NCBI GenBank assembly: GCA_963169055.1
Contig: CAUJFU010000066.1
Location: forward strand, 1-10,371
Length of the DNA: 10,371 nt
Origin: Myxococcota bacterium
GTDB taxonomy: Bacteria; Myxococcota_C; UBA6777
Direction of reading: 5' to 3'
The notes beneath the pieces are model-generated. The model did no database searches. It was given only the letters and a program-made list of their open reading frames with translations, and was not told the origin of the DNA. A program made the position numbers and the translations under genes. Below are positions 1 through 6,262 of this stretch, piece after piece (position 1 is the first letter of the stretch; every line of letters begins with the position of its first letter).

Positions 1-6
1 GATATA

Positions 7-80
7 ACTTACGCAGTTGAACTGTTTTTGTGGGGCGCTGCCCCACGCCCCGCAAGGGAGCGCGGCCCCCTTGACCCCGT
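7..80 (-). repeat. 74-bp two-hairpin dispersed repeat, copy 1 (inverted relative to copy 2)
   Basis: Read on the minus strand, this element aligns without gaps to 6169-6242 and matches at 50 of 74 positions by hand count. It begins with ACGGGGTCAA and ends with GCGTAAGT in both copies. Hairpin I (53-73) has a stem of about 9 bp with one G-T wobble and a 3-nt loop. Hairpin II (30-46) is a perfect 7-bp stem, GTGGGGC/GCCCCAC, with a 3-nt loop. Stem pairs change in a compensatory way between the copies, so the fold appears conserved. There is no coding capacity. It may be a REP-like or other dispersed intergenic element. Its function is unknown, and it could extend beyond the window edge. Confidence 0.65.
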
Positions 81-404
81 GAGGGGCGAACAGATCACTG
101 TTTTCAAAGCAACGACGCTCTCGCTTGGACGGTTGCGAACACGGCTTTTTTTGGGGGCAACTGTGTAACTCCCAATCCATTGTGTCGGATCATGATGTGA
201 AGTTTTCTTGCTATCGCGTTAAGTTGGCTATCTCTTTCCTCCCTCCGCGCTGATCTCCGCGTTTTTTGCGACTTTTTGAAACCATGGAATCGAAGGATCC
301 GTCCCCTTGACAGGTGGGCGATGGCTGCGCACACATAGCACACAAACGCGCTGCGACGCCTCGTCCACAGCGAGTCAACTCTAGAGAAAACAAGGGAATT
401 TCGT
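81..404 (+). other. Non-coding region upstream of the sigma-54 activator gene
   Basis: No convincing gene on either strand; open frames here look like noise. Positions 307-312 hold a perfect sigma-70 -35 hexamer (TTGACA). No good -10 lies 16-19 nt downstream; the best window, around 331-337, is poor, so any promoter here would be weak or activator-dependent. I see no -24/-12 sigma-54 promoter. A T-run at about 143-149 lacks a clear stem before it. A ribosome binding site (AAGGGA, 392-397) ends 7 nt before the ATG at 405. Confidence 0.4.
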
Positions 405-2054
405 ATGAATGCCCTACACAAAGAATTGTGGGCGGTGTTACGCAAAGAACTACAGGCCGATCGGTTGTTGCAGAGCATCGTGGATCAGATGGCGACGATG
501 TTGGAAGCGGATCGGGCGAGTATTTTTTTGTTAAACCCCCAAGGCAGCGAGTTGATCAGCGTGGCGGCGCATCTTCCTGAGATGAAAGAGATCCGCGTGC
601 CGATTGATCAAGGGATCGCGGGGTATGTGGCGCGGACGGGGGCGCTCGTCAATATCCCGTACTGCCAAGAAGACAAGCGATTTTGGCAACAAGTCGATCA
701 AAAAACGGGGTACACCACGCTTTCGATGCTGTCAGGTCCGCTGTACGATGCGCAAAAGAAACTGATCGGCGTGGTGCAATTTCTGAATAAAAAGAACGGG
801 ATCTTTACGGCAACAGACGAAGAGCGTTTTGCGTTGCTTGCTGAAGAAGTCTCCGCGTTGTTGCGCGATACGACGATAGGACACGCGCCCAACTACCTGC
901 CGATCTCTGAACAGGTCCCATCCATCGACCTTGACGCAACAGACCTTGTTGATCCGCTGCCGTTGGGGGATCGGATCAATATGTTTGTGGGGCAGGGGGC
1001 CTCGATGCGAGAGATCTTGCAGATGATCCGTCGCGTCGCTCCTACCGATGCCACGGTGCTTTTGCGTGGAGAGAGCGGCACAGGAAAGAGCCTTGTGGCG
1101 CGGGCGCTGCACCACAATTCATTGCGGCACAGCGGCCCGTTTATTCAAGTGGATTGTACGACATTGCCCGAAGGACTGATCGAGAACGAGCTGTTTGGTC
1201 ACGAACGCGGCGCATACACAGGCGCACATACAAGCAACAAAGGGAAGGTCGAGATGGCTTCGGGAGGGACGTTGTTTCTCGATGAGATCGGCGATCTTCC
1301 TCCGTTGATGCAAGGAAAGCTGCTGACGTTGTTGCAAGAACGCACATACCATCGCGTCGGCGGGTCGCAGCGGCAAAAAGCGGATATCCGCATTATTACG
1401 GCGACCAATCGGCCTCTTGAGCAGCTTGTGCGTGCGGGACGTTTTCGAGAAGATCTGTATTATCGCCTGCGGGTCGTGCAGATCGAGATGCCGCCGCTGC
1501 GTTCACGCGGAAAAGACGACTTGATTCGTTTGATCAACTTTTTTATTGATGCGGCTTCGCGTCGGCACCATCGGGATGTACGCATGATCTCTCCAGAAGC
1601 CCTTCAACGCTTGCTTTCGTATGATTGGCCCGGGAACGTGCGCGAGCTGGAAAACTGCCTTGAATCCGCAGTGATCTTCTCTGATGGCGTGATCACGTTG
1701 CAAAGCTTGACGCTTCCGAGCCTCGAAGACCCAGAGGTCGAAGCCAAGCATCCGTTTGCTGTCGGGCATCAAGAAGAAGAGGTGTTTTTGCGGGGTATCT
1801 CGTCTGCTGCGTCTGCGTTGCTTGCGCCAACGACGCCCCCTGCGCGTGTGTCGATGCCCGCGCATCCTTTCGAGGACGAGCCGACGCTACGGGAATTGGA
1901 GAATCGCTACATCCAATTTTTGCTTCAACGCTACAACGGAAACCGTACCGAGTGCGCAAGAGTCCTTGGCATCGGTCGAAACACATTGCTTCGTAAGTTA
2001 AAGGGGCCTGATGGCGAAGAGAGCGGATCTTCGGACGACAAAGACAACGTGTGA
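405..2054 (+). CDS. Sigma-54-dependent transcriptional activator with GAF sensor, AAA+ and Fis-type HTH domains
   Basis: This 549-residue bacterial enhancer-binding protein would hydrolyse ATP to remodel sigma-54 RNA polymerase at target promoters. A GAF domain (about 12-155) carries an NKFDE-like motif (N128, K129, F134, D138, E139) and a TGY-x-T-x-S-M-L stretch (101-109). The AAA+ domain (about 190-420) has Walker A GESGTGKS (222-229), a sigma-54 contact loop reading GAYTGA (269-274, usually GAFTGA), Walker B GGTLFLDE (287-294), sensor I ATN (333-335), likely arginine fingers R348 and R354, and sensor II WPGNVREL (408-415). A linker leads to a Fis-type HTH (about 493-533). There is no receiver domain, so GAF is the likely signal input. 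ATG 405 follows AAGGGA at 7-nt spacing. The family is certain; ligand and regulon are unknown. Confidence 0.95.
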   Translation: MNALHKELWAVLRKELQADRLLQSIVDQMATMLEADRASIFLLNPQGSELISVAAHLPEMKEIRVPIDQGIAGYVARTGALVNIPYCQEDKRFWQQVDQKTGYTTLSMLSGPLYDAQKKLIGVVQFLNKKNGIFTATDEERFALLAEEVSALLRDTTIGHAPNYLPISEQVPSIDLDATDLVDPLPLGDRINMFVGQGASMREILQMIRRVAPTDATVLLRGESGTGKSLVARALHHNSLRHSGPFIQVDCTTLPEGLIENELFGHERGAYTGAHTSNKGKVEMASGGTLFLDEIGDLPPLMQGKLLTLLQERTYHRVGGSQRQKADIRIITATNRPLEQLVRAGRFREDLYYRLRVVQIEMPPLRSRGKDDLIRLINFFIDAASRRHHRDVRMISPEALQRLLSYDWPGNVRELENCLESAVIFSDGVITLQSLTLPSLEDPEVEAKHPFAVGHQEEEVFLRGISSAASALLAPTTPPARVSMPAHPFEDEPTLRELENRYIQFLLQRYNGNRTECARVLGIGRNTLLRKLKGPDGEESGSSDDKDNV

Positions 2055-2192
2055 TCGGTCGAATGACACGATATCCGAGAGAAGTGTGATCGGGGGGTAG
2101 GCGCAATTCGCTGTAGACACCCTGTTCTTGGGCAGCCACAGGGGGCGAACACTCGGACATATCGTCTGCGATGCAAGGCAATGTTTGCGTAG

Positions 2193-2212
2193 GGGCGGTT
2201 CGCGAACCGCCC
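2193..2212. repeat. Perfect 20-bp palindrome between convergent genes
   Basis: The left half GGGCGGTTCG is exactly the reverse complement of the right half CGAACCGCCC. It sits in the 216-nt gap between the convergent activator and MlaC-type genes. No T-run follows on either strand, so it is not a classical intrinsic terminator, though it could form a hairpin at the 3' end of either transcript. It resembles GC-rich REP-type palindromes found in intergenic DNA of many bacteria; that likeness is from memory and unverified. Confidence 0.6.
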
Positions 2213-2270
2213 GTGTATCGGGACATAGAGCAGCGAACGGATATGCCCACACAACAACAGAAATTTCGGA

Positions 2271-2981
2271 TTATTCGGGGGAAGAGGTTTTGGGGGTGTA
2301 GGAGAGGGCGGGGAGTCCGTCTTTGTCGCGTAATTTGTTGACTTGTTTTTGGAGGCGTTTGATCAGTTCGGCGAAGGAGTGTTTGCTGATGATTTTGTCG
2401 AACTGTTCGCGGTAATTTTCAGCGAGGCTTTCTTCGTTGGTGATTAAGTCTTCGACCATCCACTTGTTGTTGTTGCGGTAGAAGAGCCAATTGACGGTAA
2501 TTTTTCGCCAGCGTTTTTGAGTGCTGCCTGTTTTCTTTTTTCGGGGGACGCGGACTTCTGTAAAGACGGTGGCTTTGGTGTTGTTGTCTTGGAAAGTTTG
2601 TTTTTTGTATTGGATCTGGGGTTCGTCGGCGTTTTCTTCTTCTTCGGGGTTGATATTTTGGCTGGAGACATTTTCAAGGAGGGCTTCGAGCCAGAAGAGG
2701 TATTCGGAGTGTTGTTCGGGTTTGAGCTTGTCCCAGTGGGTTTGGAGGGCTTTTTGGGCAAGTTTTTTAAAATCAAAAAAAGGCCGAAAGAGAGATTTTA
2801 TTTCGTTGTCGCGGGCTTCGCGGGCTTTTTTGTCTTCTTTGGGGATCTTGCGATCCAAGATGGCTTTGAGCTTTTTTTGTGTATCTTTGAGTAGCTGTAA
2901 GGGTTCTTGTGTGGAGGCAAAAGCCGATAGAGGAAGCCCAAGGACAAGGCCAAGAAAAAGGATGCGTAGGATAGAGAGCAT
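2271..2981 (-). CDS. MlaC/Ttg2D-family periplasmic lipid-binding protein
   Basis: This 236-residue exported protein resembles MlaC/Ttg2D, the periplasmic shuttle that carries phospholipids between the outer membrane and the MlaFEDB complex. A signal peptide occupies about residues 1-22, with a likely A-F-A cleavage site. Family-like stretches are the 'FDFKKLAQKAL..HW' helix (69-83) with 'LKPEQ..EYLFWLEALL' (86-102), and the C-terminal 'VEDLITNEESLAENYREQF' segment (176-194). An acidic loop (NPEEEENADE, 111-120) and many Lys residues are unusual. The ATG at 2981 follows GGAG at about 7-nt spacing. It begins 30 nt after the TolC-family gene, so co-transcription is likely. No mlaD, mlaE, mlaF or mlaA is visible. 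The assignment rests on overall pattern rather than an invariant motif. Confidence 0.8.
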   Translation of the reverse strand: MLSILRILFLGLVLGLPLSAFASTQEPLQLLKDTQKKLKAILDRKIPKEDKKAREARDNEIKSLFRPFFDFKKLAQKALQTHWDKLKPEQHSEYLFWLEALLENVSSQNINPEEEENADEPQIQYKKQTFQDNNTKATVFTEVRVPRKKKTGSTQKRWRKITVNWLFYRNNNKWMVEDLITNEESLAENYREQFDKIISKHSFAELIKRLQKQVNKLRDKDGLPALSYTPKTSSPE

Positions 2982-3011
2982 GACACAACTCCGTGGTGTA
3001 GGGTTGGGCGG

Positions 3012-4631
3012 CTAGGGGGCCGCGATGGCTCTTCCGCGTGTGGTTGGGGCGGAAGATGTAGGGGGTTTGAGTCGGGTGATATCGACGCCGACAGAACGGG
3101 AAAGCTCGGAGGCAGCGTTGTGGTATTGGAGCAAGGCTTGGATGTAGCCCGAGCGGCTTTTGGCAAAGGCTCCGAGGGCTTCGGTGATCTCGCGTGTTTC
3201 GACAAGGCCGGAGGTGTAGGAGATCATAACTTTGGAGAGCCATTGGTTGGCGGCTTTGCGGCTTTTGTCGAGGATGGCGACGGTTCTTTGGGCGGCGAAG
3301 GATTCGCGGTAGTGTTGTTCGACTTGGAGTGAGATGCCGAGATGAGCGAGGCGCTCTTGGCTTTGGAACTCGTTGAATTCGGCTTCGACTTTGCGGGTGC
3401 GGGCGATCTGTACGGGGAAATCGAGGTTGATGCGCACGCCAAGCAAGAGGCCGCCGTCAAGAAAGTTAAAGGGGTCATAGGCGAAAGGCGAGAACTGGTC
3501 GGTGGCGTTGGAGGTGTAGGCCCCACGAAAAAAGCCCATCAAGAAGAAGTCAGGAGTCCATGCGCGGCGTTGGACTTCGAGGAGGGAACGCTTGGCGTCG
3601 AGGGCGTGTTGGAGCAGTTGAAGTTCGGGGCGATGGCGCTTGGAATGTTCTAGGTATTCTTTGAGGGAGAGCAGCTTGGTGGCGGGTTCGGGGAGTTCTT
3701 CGGCTTGGAGTTGGAGCGTTTCAGAGTTGGAGATGCCCGTCAGTCGGGCGAGAGCGGAGCGAGCCAGTTCGCGGCCTGTTTCGGCTTTGATGCGTTCTGC
3801 GCTGAGTTCGGCGGCGTAGACTTGGATCTTGAGTTGATCGGTTTTTTCTTTGACGCGCTTTTTGGCTTGGTCGATGTATTCTTCCATATCGTCGATTAGT
3901 GTAAGGCCATCGTTGGCGGCGAGTAGGCCGTAGTAAGCCTTTTTAAGCAAGAGCGCAAGTTTATCGCGTTCGACTTCGACATTGGCTTGACCGATGCGAA
4001 CGCCCGAATCAGCGGCTTTTTGGTAGAGTGATATCTTTCCGAAGGTGTACACAGGCCAGATCATCGAAAGCTCAAAGCGTGTCATCACGCCGTATTGATC
4101 GAACCATCCGTAAGATTGGGGGATGGGAGTATCGCTGTTGACGGCGTTTCCGCGTGCAGGAGGTGTTGGGGCGATCAGGCCGATCACTTGCATTTGAGGC
4201 CACCAGCCGGCCCAAAGGGCCTCGTCTTTTTGGGCTTTCATGGCTTCAAGACGGGCCTGTGCGCCCGCGATCATCGGATTGTTGCGGTAGGCCAAGAGCA
4301 GCAATTGTTCGAGGGTGTACTTGGTGGGTTGGGGCTTGGTGGTTTGGCAAGGCCATGTGGGGCTACAGCCCATTGTGGGAAGCCAGCGCAGTCGGCGTTT
4401 GGAAGGGGAGGGGCGTTGGGCGGTTGGAGGTTTCTTTCGGAGGATCGAGCCGCGCCAACGTTTGGTTTGGAAGGCGGGCTTGGTGTCCGATGTTTGTTGG
4501 GCGTGGATGCGATGGCTAGAGAAGGTGCCGAATAGCAGGACAGAGAGAAACAAAGACAACGAACGCATCCGTCCGTTTGTTCGGGCAAGACAGCGTGTGG
4601 GTGAATGTGAGTGAAGTGGTGTATTTGGCAT
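3012..4631 (-). CDS. TolC-family outer-membrane efflux/export protein
   Basis: This would be an outer-membrane channel of the TolC/OEP family, which forms trimeric barrel-and-tunnel exits for export systems. From the chosen ATG (4631; 539 aa), a hydrophobic signal segment lies at about 25-37, with likely cleavage after R-I-H-A (44). A basic, Pro-rich stretch (about 57-82) with two cysteines (89, 95) precedes the first OEP repeat, which opens with 'KYTLEQLLLLAYRNNP' (104-119). 'WPVYTFGKI' (192-200) matches the usual strand-to-helix turn, and long amphipathic helices follow. A second OEP repeat starts near 322. ATG 4631 is preceded by GGAAGGA; ATG 4568 would give a more typical signal peptide but has a poor ribosome site. 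A weak promoter-like pair (TTGCTC at 4741-4736, ATACAT at 4718-4713, 17-nt spacing) lies upstream. The MlaC-type gene follows after 30 nt. Confidence 0.88.
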   Translation of the reverse strand: MPNTPLHSHSPTRCLARTNGRMRSLSLFLSVLLFGTFSSHRIHAQQTSDTKPAFQTKRWRGSILRKKPPTAQRPSPSKRRLRWLPTMGCSPTWPCQTTKPQPTKYTLEQLLLLAYRNNPMIAGAQARLEAMKAQKDEALWAGWWPQMQVIGLIAPTPPARGNAVNSDTPIPQSYGWFDQYGVMTRFELSMIWPVYTFGKISLYQKAADSGVRIGQANVEVERDKLALLLKKAYYGLLAANDGLTLIDDMEEYIDQAKKRVKEKTDQLKIQVYAAELSAERIKAETGRELARSALARLTGISNSETLQLQAEELPEPATKLLSLKEYLEHSKRHRPELQLLQHALDAKRSLLEVQRRAWTPDFFLMGFFRGAYTSNATDQFSPFAYDPFNFLDGGLLLGVRINLDFPVQIARTRKVEAEFNEFQSQERLAHLGISLQVEQHYRESFAAQRTVAILDKSRKAANQWLSKVMISYTSGLVETREITEALGAFAKSRSGYIQALLQYHNAASELSRSVGVDITRLKPPTSSAPTTRGRAIAAP

Positions 4632-4843
4632 GACGTCCTTCCATCGGCATGTTGAGGTGCATTGAGCAAAAGGCAAGTGTGATGCCTTGGTTTCGATTGG
4701 CAAAGATCTTCTATGTATGGAGGGAGGTTACACACGAGCAAAGGCAACACGAAAGGGCGCAGATCAAGCAAAACAGCGGTTTGGTGCGGAGCCTGTTTGC
4801 TCCACTGTGTTGTCTGTGCATCGTTTGCCGCATCGACCGAACC

Positions 4844-6061
4844 CTACATTCCAGCACGAAGGGCGTCAAGATAAGCGGTGAAATCGTCATCGAGGGGGGC
4901 GACGACGGCGATATCGGTTCCATTGGGGTGGGTGAGCGTGAGTTCGCGGGCGTGCAGCAAGAGGCGTTTGGAGGGAGGGCAAAGCAGTGCTTTTTCGGTC
5001 GGGCAGTACATCCAGTCGCCGACAAGCGGGTGTCCGATGTGTGCGAAGTGTACGCGGATCTGGTGTGTACGGCCCGTTTGTAGGCGGATCTCGATCAGCG
5101 AGGCGGGTCCGAGGCGTTCGAGTACACGGTAATCGGTGACGGCGAGTTTTCCTTGGTTGGAAGGGACCACGCTGCGTTTGAGTCCGGGACCGGTGTGATC
5201 CATGTGATCGCGCAATGTGCCGCTTTCGGGGTCGGGGCAGCCGACCACAACAGCCCAATAGATACGGCGTGCGGTGTGTTGGGCGAATTGTGCGGAAAGA
5301 ACGCGGGCTGCGGTCTTGCTGAGGGCAAAGGCCACAGCGCCCGATGCACCCGCATCAAGGCGATGCGCTGCGGTGGCGTATTGCTTTTTGGGATGGACAC
5401 CGCGTGCGCGTTGCCACGCTTCGACTTGGCGCAAGCAGGTGCGGAGATCTTCGTTGGGCGTGGGTTCAACGGGCGTTCCTGAGGGCTTGTTGAGGATCGC
5501 CATGTGGCGGTCTACGTACAAAAAATTAGGAGCCTCACCAAACACAGAAGCATCGTATGGCGTCTTGCTGCGTGAAGGAGAAGGCACAGCCAAAGGAAAC
5601 ACGTCGCGGTGTGTTTCTGTGTGCTCCGAGGAAGCTTGCGCGATATCCGAATTATTCGAATTATTCGAATCACTCGAATCACTCGAATCACTCGAATCAT
5701 CCGTTGGTTTCATTTGTTTTGCGGCATCGGAAGTCGTGGGTTGTCTTGCAGCAGCGAAAGGTTCGGAAGTAGCGGGCTGTTTTGCGGTAGCGGAAGTTTC
5801 GGAAGATGCGGTCTGTTTTGTAGTGGCGGAAGAAGCGGGCTGTTGAGCGAGAGGTTCAGGGCGCAAAGTGACGCGCTCACCTTTTTGCATGTAGCGAGAC
5901 ATCTTTCGGCTGCGGCGGCCATTGATCCAGATCGAGCCAGCATCGATCTGACGGCGGGCTTCGTTGCGAGAGAGCATCGGATCGCATTGTGCCAAGAAGA
6001 CGTCAAGGCGTGTGCCGTGTTGTTCGGTTGAAACCATCCAGTGTTTTTCTTTTGTGTCCAT
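4844..6061 (-). CDS. RluA-family pseudouridine synthase with S4 domain and long low-complexity insert
   Basis: This enzyme would isomerise specific uridines in RNA, probably rRNA, to pseudouridine. With the ATG at 6061 (405 aa), an S4 RNA-binding domain spans about 15-66. The catalytic domain runs from about 179 to 390, with H-R-L-D at 233-236 (D236 the expected catalytic aspartate) and the RluA signature 'TGRTHQIRVH' (329-338) followed by 'GHPLVGDWMY' (343-352). The catalytic motif reads HRLDAGASG instead of the usual HRLDxxTSG. A Ser/Thr/Ala/Gln/Asp-rich insert (about 71-175) replaces a normally short linker and contains an in-frame 9-bp tandem repeat. The frame stays open to 6301, but that extension crosses the 74-bp hairpin element and looks unlike protein, so I rejected it. 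ATGs at 6070 and 6037 are alternatives; none has a strong ribosome site. The target (RluC-, RluD- or other type) cannot be told. Confidence 0.88.
   Translation of the reverse strand: MDTKEKHWMVSTEQHGTRLDVFLAQCDPMLSRNEARRQIDAGSIWINGRRSRKMSRYMQKGERVTLRPEPLAQQPASSATTKQTASSETSATAKQPATSEPFAAARQPTTSDAAKQMKPTDDSSDSSDSSDSNNSNNSDIAQASSEHTETHRDVFPLAVPSPSRSKTPYDASVFGEAPNFLYVDRHMAILNKPSGTPVEPTPNEDLRTCLRQVEAWQRARGVHPKKQYATAAHRLDAGASGAVAFALSKTAARVLSAQFAQHTARRIYWAVVVGCPDPESGTLRDHMDHTGPGLKRSVVPSNQGKLAVTDYRVLERLGPASLIEIRLQTGRTHQIRVHFAHIGHPLVGDWMYCPTEKALLCPPSKRLLLHARELTLTHPNGTDIAVVAPLDDDFTAYLDALRAGM
5647..5700 (-). repeat. 9-bp tandem repeat (6 units) inside the pseudouridine synthase gene
   Basis: Six consecutive 9-bp units fit the plus-strand pattern TCGAAT(C/T)A(C/T) with small variants: CCGAATTAT, TCGAATTAT, three of TCGAATCAC, then TCGAATCAT. 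Because the unit is a multiple of three the frame is kept, and the minus strand encodes Ser/Asp/Asn runs (D-S-S, then N-N-S). The array sits in the insert between the S4 and catalytic domains, where length change should be tolerated. It is likely prone to slippage-driven length variation. Confidence 0.85.
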
Positions 6062-6096
6062 CGATCTCATCCAAGGAAAGGAGTGACGCAGTTGAC

Positions 6097-6116
6097 AAAA
6101 AACCCGTGTTTGCGGG
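6097..6116 (-). terminator. Weak intrinsic-terminator-like hairpin in the pseudouridine synthase leader
   Basis: On the minus strand, CCCG, a 6-nt loop CAAACA, and CGGG are followed directly by six T. The shape is that of a rho-independent terminator, but the stem is only 4 bp. It lies about 35 nt before the chosen start of the pseudouridine synthase gene and downstream of the possible leftward promoter, so it would act as an attenuator if real. The short stem makes chance likely. Confidence 0.2.
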
Positions 6117-6168
6117 GCTTCGAGCGGAGCCGTCGTTTGCGTGAAAAACGTCCGTTTGTTCCGCCGAT

Positions 6169-6242
6169 ACGGGGTCAAGAGGGCTTCGCCCTCTCGTGGG
6201 GTGTGGGGTGAAACCCCACCCGACTTCACCAAGGGCGTAAGT
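6169..6242 (+). repeat. 74-bp two-hairpin dispersed repeat, copy 2
   Basis: Gap-free counterpart of the inverted copy at 7-80. Hairpin I (6178-6194) is AGAGGGC, loop TTC, GCCCTCT. Hairpin II (6203-6219) is GTGGGGT, loop GAA, ACCCCAC. The last variable stem pair of hairpin II is T-A here and C-G in copy 1; in hairpin I one pair is A-T here and G-C in copy 1. Both loops differ fully or partly while stems hold. It lies between the divergent pseudouridine synthase and alaS genes, just upstream of the alaS promoter. Confidence 0.65.
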
Positions 6243-6262
6243 CCTACAAGGAAACGAAGCGG

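Noticed and set aside
104-478. Leftward open frame of 124 codons overlapping the start of the activator gene
   Set aside because: Composition is Arg/Ser/Cys-rich as expected for an antisense shadow, it has no recognisable domain, and it overlaps a certain gene.
2048-2070. CGTGT/ACACG inverted repeat spanning the stop of the activator gene, and a nearby direct repeat GTGTGATCGG (2049-2058, 2084-2093)
   Set aside because: A 5-bp stem with a 13-nt loop and a 10-base repeat are both within what chance gives in this much sequence.
2517-3015. Rightward open frames antisense to the MlaC-type gene
   Set aside because: The Phe/Gly/Leu-rich translation mirrors the Lys- and Glu-rich gene on the other strand; there is no start context or domain.
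4632-4703. In-frame ATG at 4703 adding 24 residues to the TolC-family protein
   Set aside because: It would place even more hydrophilic sequence before the signal peptide, whereas ATG 4631 has a GGAAGGA ribosome site.
4786-4805. Hairpin (GGAGC, 6-nt loop, GCTCC) after the pseudouridine synthase gene, considered as a terminator
   Set aside because: The core stem is only 5 bp and no T-run follows directly on the minus strand.
6149-6161. 13-base match CGTCCGTTTGTTC shared with 4570-4582
   Set aside because: One or two exact matches of this length are expected by chance in a window this size; the flanks do not align.
6083-6220. Possible small rightward ORF after an AAAGGAG sequence, using GTG 6083 or TTG 6092
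   Set aside because: It runs into the hairpin repeat, has no recognisable product and only a non-ATG start; more likely chance.
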